Assembly (NCBI GenBank): GCA_030066195.1
Contig: JASJCB010000065.1
Location: 1 to 45,697, forward strand
Source: Acidobacteriota bacterium
GTDB taxonomy: Bacteria; Acidobacteriota; Holophagae; Acanthopleuribacterales; Acanthopleuribacteraceae
DNA: 45,697 nt
Reading direction: 5' to 3'
In this document: one piece after another, positions 1 to 6,403 of the stretch
Layout of the letters: each line of letters starts with the position of its first letter
How positions within the stretch are numbered: position 1 is the first letter of the stretch
Translations under genes and position numbers: made by a program
The notes under the pieces: generated by a model
Seen by the model: only the letters and a program-made list of their open reading frames with translations
Database searches by the model: none
Told to the model about the DNA's origin: nothing

Positions 1-373
1 GGAAGAGGTTTCTATGAGCGAGGGATTTGGCGTAACAAGCTCCCTCTGTGACCTCCGTGCCCTCTCTTCCTTATTCTTTCTTTTCCCCTGCAATAAAGAG
101 ACTTGTCCTTTTTACAAGAAGGCCCGGGTAATCGAGGATCGTATGTGCTTGAAAATCAATGAAGAGAGGACACAGAGGTCACAGAGGGGTCTTTCTGTTT
201 TCATCAGATCTCCCATCCCTAAATCTTTTCTCTCCTCGGCTTGGGAAGAGGTTTCTATGAGCGAGGGATTTGGCGTAACAAGCTCCCTCTGTGACCTCCG
301 TGCCCTCTCTTCCTTATTCTTTCTTTTCCCCTGCAATAAAGAGACTTGTCCTTTTTACAAGAGGCCCGGGTAA
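1..373. repeat. Duplicated ~130-bp intergenic repeat with internal inverted arms
   Basis: Positions 1-131 recur almost identically at 244-373 in direct orientation, offset by 243 bp, with one single-base indel near the right end (acaagaaggcccggg against acaagaggcccggg). Each copy contains a 30-base purine/pyrimidine-biased word at 41-70 and 284-313. A near-perfect reverse complement of that word lies between the copies at 161-190, so the unit can fold. Short open frames run through the element, but two of them are copies of one another and none has a convincing start, so I read the region as non-coding. The element begins at or before the window edge. It resembles dispersed intergenic palindromic repeats, but the family is not identified. 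Confidence 0.8.
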
Positions 374-442
374 ATAAAAATGATCCCGCTTGGGCTCGGC
401 TTGCACCATGCCCCTTGAATACTGTTGTGGCGAGGGGGAACC

Positions 443-931
443 ATGTGTCGCGATGAATGGGATAAACACAAACGGATGGTCTGGGCCATGATCTTGAAAG
501 AGGCCCCGGAGGACGATGCCCGCGATCTGCTCCAGGATATATGCCTGGCCTTTTGCAAACGGCTGCCCAAGCCGCCCCCCATTAAGGACAAACGCAAATT
601 CCTGGCCCGGATCACGCGCAACAAGATCGTGGATTACATCAAAAAAAGAATACGGGAACGGGAGCACCTGGAACCAGTGGAAAGCTACGAGCAACTGCAA
701 GCAGGCGCCCGCGATCCTGACGCCCGCATTGCCCTGGAACAACTCTTCCGGCGGGTAACGGACCTGAACGAACTGGAGAAACGCGTCTTGTCCTTGCGAC
801 ATGGTTACGGACTCCAATACCCGGACATCGGCGAGGCTTTGGACATCACCGCGAACCACGCCCGGAAAATCAAAAATAAAGCCGCACAAAAGATCGAAGC
901 GTTTTACGATAGAGAAGGTGGAGAGGCATGA
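443..931 (+). CDS. ECF-type RNA polymerase sigma factor (copy 1)
   Basis: A 162-residue sigma-70 family protein of ECF size. Region 2 covers about residues 1-65 and shows DDARDLLQDICLAF and FLARITRNKIVDY. Region 4 covers about 105-155, a helix-turn-helix with LEKRVLSLRHGYG and YPDIGEALDITANHARK. It should direct RNA polymerase to a small regulon. I chose ATG 443 because GAGGGGGA lies just upstream; an in-frame TTG at 425 has no such site. Its closest relative in the window is the sigma factor at 10058-10612 (shared ITRNKIxDY and overall layout), but this copy lacks about 25 N-terminal residues. The stop overlaps the next start (ATGA at 928-931), so the two are translationally coupled. The partner is probably its regulator. 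Confidence 0.9.
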   Translation: MCRDEWDKHKRMVWAMILKEAPEDDARDLLQDICLAFCKRLPKPPPIKDKRKFLARITRNKIVDYIKKRIREREHLEPVESYEQLQAGARDPDARIALEQLFRRVTDLNELEKRVLSLRHGYGLQYPDIGEALDITANHARKIKNKAAQKIEAFYDREGGEA

Positions 932-1569
932 TGACCATATTGAATCGCGAAGAAATCGCCGAACTGTTGGAGGTACAAAGCCCGCAAGAGATTCGGCTGG
1001 AGCAGGCCGACCACCTGGACGAGGAAGGCTTGAGGTTTTTACAAGAACGGGAAGGCAACCCGGATATCGACGACATCCTGCGCGAAAGCGGCCGTTACAG
1101 CCGCGAGTTGTGGGAAAACGTGCCGGAGGTCCACTTCCCCGATGAAGAGGACGAAGCGCCCTCCCGGTGGGCCGCGTTGCTACGCTTCCGCGTGCCCGCC
1201 CCGGCGGCCGCCCTTGCCGTGGCCGCTGTATTGGCCGTTGCGCTCCTGGTGCTGCCCGTTACGGTCCGCGAGGCCGTGGTGGTTGGTGAAAAGAGCGGCG
1301 ACTTCGGCAGGCGCACCCAAGTAGAAGGGGCGCAACAAGTAGATGATCAACTCTATGAAGCGCTCAAGCAACGGGGGCTCTTCTTCCTGGACCTGGCCGA
1401 GAAATCGGAACGGGAGAGTTTCGCCGCGCCCGAGGTGATCGCCGGTTATTACCTTGAAGCGTATAACGAGTTGAGCGAAGCCTATAAATTGAAGCAAAAC
1501 CAGGACTTACTGAAACCCATCGGGCGGGCTCACCGCTGGATCCTGGAACAGGAGAATCGCCCGAAATAA
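928..1569 (+). CDS. Single-pass membrane protein, putative anti-sigma regulator (copy 1)
   Basis: 213 residues. An acidic, helical N-terminal part of about 80 residues is followed by one strongly hydrophobic segment at about 89-112 (an Ala/Val/Leu-rich run). The C-terminal domain has a helical, TPR-like look (DQLYEALKQRGLFFLDL). The gene overlaps the sigma gene by ATGA, the usual arrangement of a sigma factor and its membrane anti-sigma factor. No zinc-binding HxxxCxxC motif of classical ZAS anti-sigma factors is present, so the role is inferred from position. The protein at 10609-11253 is a paralogue with the same layout and a matching phrase (DRLFEALLERGIFLLEL). The N-terminal part is predicted to face the cytoplasm and the TPR-like part the periplasm, but orientation is inference. 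Confidence 0.75.
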   Translation: MMTILNREEIAELLEVQSPQEIRLEQADHLDEEGLRFLQEREGNPDIDDILRESGRYSRELWENVPEVHFPDEEDEAPSRWAALLRFRVPAPAAALAVAAVLAVALLVLPVTVREAVVVGEKSGDFGRRTQVEGAQQVDDQLYEALKQRGLFFLDLAEKSERESFAAPEVIAGYYLEAYNELSEAYKLKQNQDLLKPIGRAHRWILEQENRPK

Positions 1570-1705
1570 AAAAAATCACCCGCTCCGGCCGTTTTTTCCG
1601 CTCGGGAGAGACCTATGGGGTAGAAGCGGTTAGCAAACGCTTCATCCGGAATCCCGAGCTCGGTTTCCTTCTGAAATCAAACCAGATATGATAAGGAGAC
1701 CTGTT

Positions 1706-1939
1706 ATGAAAAACTTGCTGAAACCCGCTGCCGCCCGACTGCGCAACCCCTTGACCCTACTGTCCCTGGCCGCTCTGGCCCAAATCGCCTGCAACGGCGA
1801 GGAAACACCCGGTCTCTTGTGGGCCGCGCACCTCCTGGCCGGCAACACGCCCGATCCCGGCTCCGAGAACATCGGCGACAGCGGCGGCGGCAGCGCGCCT
1901 CCCACGGGTGACGGCGACGACGACGGTGAGGGATCGTAA
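1706..1939 (+). CDS. Small exported or lipoprotein-like acidic protein
   Basis: 77 residues from ATG 1706, which is preceded by AAGGAG at about 1691-1696. The N-terminus is basic and then hydrophobic (LTLLSLAALAQIAC). A Cys follows directly in a weak lipobox (QIAC, with Gln where Leu is usual), so it may be a lipoprotein or a Sec substrate. The tail is Gly/Ser-rich and then Asp-rich, ending DGDDDGEGS. No domain is recognised. It lies between the first sigma/membrane pair and the second sigma factor, all on the plus strand, and may be co-transcribed. Codon use looks like its neighbours. It may be a spurious frame, but the Shine-Dalgarno site and signal-like N-terminus argue for a real gene. 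Confidence 0.6.
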   Translation: MKNLLKPAAARLRNPLTLLSLAALAQIACNGEETPGLLWAAHLLAGNTPDPGSENIGDSGGGSAPPTGDGDDDGEGS

Positions 1940-2027
1940 CCCCCGCAATGCCGGGCTTCCCCGGGCGCCGGCCGCGCCGGAGCGTGCGGCAAGCGCCCGG
2001 GGAAATCCACTTTGCTTGGAGGAATCT

Positions 2028-2660
2028 GTGCTACTGTTATTGCCAAACCTCGCCTTCGAGACGTTGATGGATCAGAACCCCTCACAAATCAAGATCGATG
2101 CGCCCATTACCCAACTGCTGCAACAGTGGCGGCAGGGGGACGATGCCGCCCTCGCGCGCCTCACCCCCGTGGTCTATGACGAGCTCAACCGCCTGGCCGC
2201 CGCCTTCATGCGTAAGGAGCGCCGCAACCACACCTTGCGCACCGGCGACCTGGTGCACGAAGCCTTCCTGAGGCTGGTCAACGAGCGGGACCGCGATTTC
2301 GAGAGCCGCGCCCATTTCTTCGCGCTCTCGTCCAAGGTGATGAAGGATTTTCTCATCCAATACGCCCGCGCCCGCAAGGCCCAAAAACGCGGCGGCGGCG
2401 AACCGGTCCTTACGCTGGGACCCGCCGACCAACCCATGCAGGACGCCGCCGACGAACGCATCGAGTTCCTGGTCCACTCGCTCGACGCCCTGGCCAAACT
2501 GGACCAACGCGCCGCCCGGGCCTTGGAACTGCACTATTACGTGGGCATGAGCGTCGCCGAGATCGCCGAGGTGCTGGGTGTGGCGTCCGCTACCGTCAAG
2601 CGCGACATGGCGTCCGGCCGGAGTTGGCTCAAGACCCGTTACCGCGAGGGCCGCGTATGA
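2028..2660 (+). CDS. ECF sigma factor of the TIGR02999 type, coupled to a Ser/Thr kinase
   Basis: 210 residues if begun at GTG 2028, which has GGAGG at 2018-2022 with 5-base spacing. ATG 2067 is an alternative giving 197 residues and fits the usual family length slightly better. The family signature is clear: ITQLLQQWRQGDDAAL, the LVHEAFLRLV region-2 helix, and a region-4 helix-turn-helix with ALELHYYVGMSVAEIAEVLGV and SATVKRDM. This type is common in Acidobacteriota and Planctomycetes and is often encoded beside a Ser/Thr kinase. Its stop overlaps the kinase start (ATGA, 2657-2660). For a related group (ECF43, EcfP/PknT of Vibrio), kinase phosphorylation of the sigma factor is established; here that is only an inference. 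Confidence 0.9.
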   Translation: MLLLLPNLAFETLMDQNPSQIKIDAPITQLLQQWRQGDDAALARLTPVVYDELNRLAAAFMRKERRNHTLRTGDLVHEAFLRLVNERDRDFESRAHFFALSSKVMKDFLIQYARARKAQKRGGGEPVLTLGPADQPMQDAADERIEFLVHSLDALAKLDQRAARALELHYYVGMSVAEIAEVLGVASATVKRDMASGRSWLKTRYREGRV

Positions 2661-5128
2661 GCCCGGAAGAATGGCGCCTGCTGCGCACCGTTTTCGAAGA
2701 AGGCCGCACCCTGGACGAAAAAGCCCGCGCCGCGCTGATTCAGGACAGGCTGGCCGACCGGCCCGAACTTCACACCGAGCTGCAAAACTGGTGGGCGTCG
2801 GAACAGGAGGAGGACCCCTTCGCCCCGGTGCGGGGCCTGGCGCGGGAGGTCACGCGGGGCGAGCGGGAGGAACCGCCGCCCGGCGACTTCCACAACTACG
2901 AGCGGCTGGAAAAAATAGGGCGCGGCGGCATGGGCGTGGTCTACAAGGCCCGTTACAAGACCCTGGATGCGGCGGTGGCCCTGAAGGTGCTGCCCCTGGG
3001 CAACTGCACGCCCCGTTCCATCGAGCGCTTCACCGACGAACAAGAGGCCCTGGCCCGGATCGATCACCCCAACGTGGCCCGGGTCTACGACTGCGGCGTG
3101 ACGCCCGAAGGCCAGCCCTACTACACCATGGCCTTCATTACCGGCGGCACGATTACCGATTGGTGCGACCGCCGGCAACAGAACCTGGCGCAGCGGCTGA
3201 TCCTGGTCCGTCAGATCTGCGACGGCCTGGCTCAGGCCCACGGCAAAGGCATTATTCACCGGGACGTGAACCCCAACAACGTACTGGTGGCGGAAAGCGA
3301 AACCGGCGCGCAGGCCCGGCTGATCGATTTCGGCGTGGCCCGTTTCCGCGACAGCCCGGGCCGCACCCAAACCGGCGCGGTGCTGGGCACGCCCGGCTAT
3401 ATGGCGCCCGAGCAACTGGCCGGGGAACAGGGCGCGGTGGACGTGCGCACCGATGTCTACGGCGTGGGCGCGTTGCTCTATCACCTGTGCGCGGGCCGCC
3501 CGCCGGAACCCGCACCCCTGACCGGCAGCAGCGGCTCGTCCGAGTCTGTCTTCCGGCCCGTGCTGCCGCCCCAGGAAGCCCTGGACGCGTTGGGCGGCGG
3601 GGCGGAAAACGCGGCCCGTTCTCGCGGGATGACGCGCGCCGAATTGCGCGAGCGCCTGGCCGGCGAGGTGGGCTGGGTGATCAGCAAGGCGCTGGAGCCG
3701 GAGCCCCGGAACCGTTACCAGGACTGCCGCGCCCTGATGCGGGACCTGGACAACCTGTCGGCGGGACGACCCGTGGAGGCCGCGCCCACCGGCGGCTTCT
3801 ACCGAATCGGGAAACTGGCCCGGTACCACCGCCGCGCCCTTGCGGCCGCCGGGACCGTGTTGCTCCTCCTGCTGCTGGTCATCGCCTTGATTTCGGCGGC
3901 GCTGATCCGGACCGAAAAGGCCGAGGCCGAGGCATTGGCGGCCCTAGACCAGGTGCGGGCGTTGAAGGATTTCAACCAGAGTGTCTTCTCGGAAGTGGAC
4001 CCGGGCCGCGCCGGGCGCCTGGTCACCGGCTTTGAACTCCTGGAGCGGGCGGAAGCAAGGGCCGAACAGATCTATGCCGGTCAGCCCGAACTGGAAGCCG
4101 GTGTGTGCATGGCGCTCGGGGTCTCCTGGCGCGGATTGGGCCTCATGCGGCGAGCCGACCGGCAGTTTGCCAGGGCGCATCAGTTGTATTGCGGACTTTT
4201 GGGGGAGACGGCGGATGAAACGCTGGAGGCTTTGACACAAAAGTCCTACACGTCCTATATGCTGGGCAATTACAGGGATTCGGAGGCGGGTTACCGTTTC
4301 TGCAACCGGGCGTATAAGGCGCTGTACGGGCCGGATTCGAAACAGGTGCTGACTACCGGGAGCGGGCTGGCGCTGGCGCTGGCCGAATTGAACCGCCGTG
4401 ACGAGGCCGTGGTGCTGCTGCGTCAAGCGGCCGACGGCCTGGCTGCCGCCGGGGCTGAACCGGCAAGGGTCCACGCGGCGCGTTACAACCTGACCCGCCT
4501 GCTCATCGAATCCGGCCGCCTGGACGAAGCCGGAGAACTTCAGGCCCTACAGGAGGCCGAGGCCCGACGTACCGGTAAACCCGATACACCCCGGGTCCTG
4601 CGCATCAGGCACCTGCGGGGCTATCTGGCGGAAAAGCAACGCGAGTGGGACGAGGCGGCCCGGATCTACGCGGACGTGCTGGCGGACCGGGACCGCGTGC
4701 TGGGCCGGTTCCATCCCGATACCCTGCTCACCCGCAACAACCTGGCCGTGGTGCAGAACGTGCGCAACCAACCGCAACGGGCCTTGGACCTGCTGCGCGA
4801 GGTCTTGGACGATCCGGCGCGGCCCGAGGGCGCCTCGGCGCTGCTGGTCTTGCGCCTCCGGCACAACCTGGGCGATACCCTGCTGCGCCTGCAACAAACC
4901 GCGGAGGCCGAAACGGTCCTGGAAGATGTCCTGGCCCGACGCCGCAATCTCCTGGGCCATAACAATCCCGGCACCCTGCGCACCGAATGGACCCTGGCCG
5001 AGGTATGGCAGCAGGCCGGTGACCAGGCAAAGGCCCGCGCCCGTTTCGAGGACATCCTGAACCGCGCCCACGAGAGCCTGGGAGAAAAACACCCGGATAC
5101 GCTGATGTATGAAAGGGCATTGCAGTAA
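2657..5128 (+). CDS. Transmembrane Ser/Thr protein kinase with C-terminal TPR sensor
   Basis: 823 residues. An N-terminal region of about 85 residues precedes a Hanks-type kinase domain at about 88-375: glycine loop IGRGGMGVVYKA, ATP lysine K110 (VALK), HRD at 201-203, DFG at 224-226, and GTPGYMAPEQ. One transmembrane helix follows at about 391-415. The remaining 400 residues are helical repeats of the TPR type, probably a periplasmic or protein-binding sensor. The catalytic loop reads HRDVNPNN, so the usual Lys after HRD-x is Asn (N205), while the metal-binding Asn (N208) is kept. The ATG overlaps the sigma factor stop by 4 bases. It likely phosphorylates the sigma factor or its partners. 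No gene follows for about 800 bp, so it ends the operon. Confidence 0.92.
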   Translation: MSPEEWRLLRTVFEEGRTLDEKARAALIQDRLADRPELHTELQNWWASEQEEDPFAPVRGLAREVTRGEREEPPPGDFHNYERLEKIGRGGMGVVYKARYKTLDAAVALKVLPLGNCTPRSIERFTDEQEALARIDHPNVARVYDCGVTPEGQPYYTMAFITGGTITDWCDRRQQNLAQRLILVRQICDGLAQAHGKGIIHRDVNPNNVLVAESETGAQARLIDFGVARFRDSPGRTQTGAVLGTPGYMAPEQLAGEQGAVDVRTDVYGVGALLYHLCAGRPPEPAPLTGSSGSSESVFRPVLPPQEALDALGGGAENAARSRGMTRAELRERLAGEVGWVISKALEPEPRNRYQDCRALMRDLDNLSAGRPVEAAPTGGFYRIGKLARYHRRALAAAGTVLLLLLLVIALISAALIRTEKAEAEALAALDQVRALKDFNQSVFSEVDPGRAGRLVTGFELLERAEARAEQIYAGQPELEAGVCMALGVSWRGLGLMRRADRQFARAHQLYCGLLGETADETLEALTQKSYTSYMLGNYRDSEAGYRFCNRAYKALYGPDSKQVLTTGSGLALALAELNRRDEAVVLLRQAADGLAAAGAEPARVHAARYNLTRLLIESGRLDEAGELQALQEAEARRTGKPDTPRVLRIRHLRGYLAEKQREWDEAARIYADVLADRDRVLGRFHPDTLLTRNNLAVVQNVRNQPQRALDLLREVLDDPARPEGASALLVLRLRHNLGDTLLRLQQTAEAETVLEDVLARRRNLLGHNNPGTLRTEWTLAEVWQQAGDQAKARARFEDILNRAHESLGEKHPDTLMYERALQ

Positions 5129-5955
5129 TGCAAAGCGGCGGAGCATGGGATCGTGTGATTTAGTTGTACCTCGGAGGCAGACCGGCGATGTTTTTCCGGG
5201 TCTTGGCCGGTAACAACCCAAATTCCGAATTCGACAACTGAATACAGCTTTTTAGTCAGCACCTGCTGAAGAAGTACCTCATTTCTAAGTCTCATTCGTT
5301 GATGTTTGCTTCCTGGTGTCAAGGAATGTTCCCTGATTCCTCGATACTGAAAGTCGGGGAGCAAAGAATCAGTCCTCCTTCTTAGGGCACCGAAAGTTCA
5401 GGGTCAAAGAAATATTTTTTATTCTTTGCTCCCCGAAAAGTCCGGGTCAAGGAACCACAACTCTTTTCTTTCACATCACTTTTCAGTGCGCGAAGAACCA
5501 GTTTACATTCTTCGACCCTGACTTTTCCGGGTCGAGGAACCAGGCCTCATTCTTTGCTCCAGACTTTTCCGGGTCGAGGAATCAGAAAGGATTCTTCGAT
5601 ATAGCATTTATCGTAACAACTTAAAACAACCGGGGGCGCACGCATCTTTCAGCCGCTTGACAACATATGACAACGAGAGGCGGCCGGCGTCCGCTTCAAA
5701 TCCCCCCTGCCTCGGCCGTCGCGATTCCCCTTGCAACGCGGCTCATGCTAGGATGAGGCGCCGAACAGGAGGTGCCCTGCATGGGAAGTAAACGCGTGTT
5801 GCCGGATCACCCGGCCAATCAGATTGCTGCCGGGAGGTGATCGAGAGACCCGCTTCGGCTCTCAAGGAGTTGCCGGGGAATAGTTTCTTACCCTTGTTTT
5901 GGCCCAAGCTTGATTTTGAGTATTGAATCCACCACAATAAAAAGTGAGGTGTGTT
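5129..5955. other. 827-bp intergenic stretch without a supported gene
   Basis: Apart from the hairpin array annotated separately (5331-5600), I see no gene here. The flanking part at about 5215-5245 also has a weaker inverted match near 26895-26930. The 76-residue minus-strand frame at 5743-5973 has no Shine-Dalgarno site, no recognisable motif and overlaps the antitoxin start. Sequence at 5880-5955 should carry the promoter of the antitoxin gene, but I found no clear -35/-10 pair. Confidence 0.5.
5331..5600 (+). repeat. Hairpin-array repeat, copy A
   Basis: About 270 bp built from short interchangeable words such as TTCTTTGCTCC, TTCTTCGACCC, GGGTCGAGGAA and GGGTCAAGGAA, separated by loops like TGACTTTTCC or GAAAAGTC. 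Successive words are complementary (TTCTTCGACCC with GGGTCGAGGAA), giving about five imperfect stem-loops in a row. A colinear copy in reverse orientation lies at about 26558-26825, with an estimated 85% or higher match by eye. No coding function is evident. It resembles neither REP nor CRISPR sequences, since there are no unique spacers. Confidence 0.8.
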
Positions 5956-6171
5956 ATGTCTGTAATGGCTCAAATCAAGGAATTATCCCCGACAGAAAAG
6001 CTTCAGCTTGTCTTCGATATTTGGGATGACCTCACTCAGAATAACGAATCGATCCCCATGCCCGATTGGCATCGAGATGAACTGGATGCCCTTAAAAAGC
6101 GATACGCCCACGAGCCCCAAGCGGGAGATTCCTGGCAAGAGGTTCGAAAAAGAGCACTTGCCGCTCTATGA
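5956..6171 (+). CDS. Addiction-module antitoxin (TIGR02574-type)
   Basis: 71 residues, full length for this family of small antitoxins of RelE/ParE-type modules. The typical N-terminal motif IKELSPTEKLQLVFDIWDDL and C-terminal GDSWQEVRKRAL are present. ATG 5956 has GAGG six to seven bases upstream; a GTG at 5944 is in frame but less likely. The expected partner, a toxin starting at the overlapping ATG 6168, is broken (see the next entry), so this is an orphan antitoxin. In intact modules the antitoxin binds and neutralises the mRNA-cleaving or gyrase-targeting toxin and often represses its own promoter. Its present role is unknown. Identification rests on motif memory. Confidence 0.85.
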   Translation: MSVMAQIKELSPTEKLQLVFDIWDDLTQNNESIPMPDWHRDELDALKKRYAHEPQAGDSWQEVRKRALAAL

Positions 6172-6206
6172 CTTATGAGGTCTTCTCCCTGCGCCGAAGG
6201 TGCTGA
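6168..6206 (+). pseudogene. Truncated RelE/ParE-type toxin start
   Basis: An ATG overlapping the antitoxin stop (ATGA) opens a frame reading MTYEVFSLRRRC and then a stop. MTYEVFS resembles the beginning of RelE/ParE-family toxins, and ATGA coupling is usual in these modules. At about codon 9 the sequence passes into the nested-palindrome element (6191-6397), and nothing resembling the rest of a toxin follows before the CHAT gene end at 6404. I infer that the toxin was destroyed by insertion or deletion associated with the element. Confidence 0.6.
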
Positions 6207-6397
6207 ACAAATTAGCCCGGGGCAACGCCCCGGGTTGGGCGTAAAAAAAAGCCGATAGCCCTGAAGGGGCGCAACAAACCGTTAGTAATCAATTAGTTGT
6301 ACGGTCTTTTGTCACGCCCTTTCAGGGCTCGATCTTGGTATATCCTCTTCCCGGGGCGTTGCCCCGGGCTAATTTGTTCAGCACCTTCAGCGCCACA
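6191..6397. repeat. MITE-like nested palindrome with 39-bp perfect terminal inverted repeats
   Basis: The left arm 6196-6234 and right arm 6350-6388 are perfect 39-bp inverted repeats, each containing its own palindrome CCCGGGGCAACGCCCCGGG. An inner pair, 6257-6271 and 6315-6329, is complementary with one mismatch (GCCCTGAAGGGGCG word). The whole unit of about 200 bp could fold into one long cruciform. No open frame of note lies inside, so it is non-autonomous. A solo right arm occurs at 28159-28197. No clear target-site duplication was seen. Confidence 0.85.
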
Positions 6398-6403
6398 AGC
6401 CGT

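Noticed and set aside
14..373. 119-residue plus-strand frame with duplicated halves
   Set aside because: The duplication is that of the DNA repeat; there is no independent sign of coding.
2639..3829. 396-residue minus-strand open frame opposite the kinase
   Set aside because: Antisense shadow in GC-rich DNA; no ribosome-binding site or domain.
2578..4035. 485-residue plus-strand open frame rich in Arg, Pro and Gly
   Set aside because: Shadow frame of the kinase gene; kinase motifs are in the other frame.
5743..5973. 76-residue minus-strand frame
   Set aside because: No Shine-Dalgarno site, overlaps the antitoxin start, no recognisable motif.
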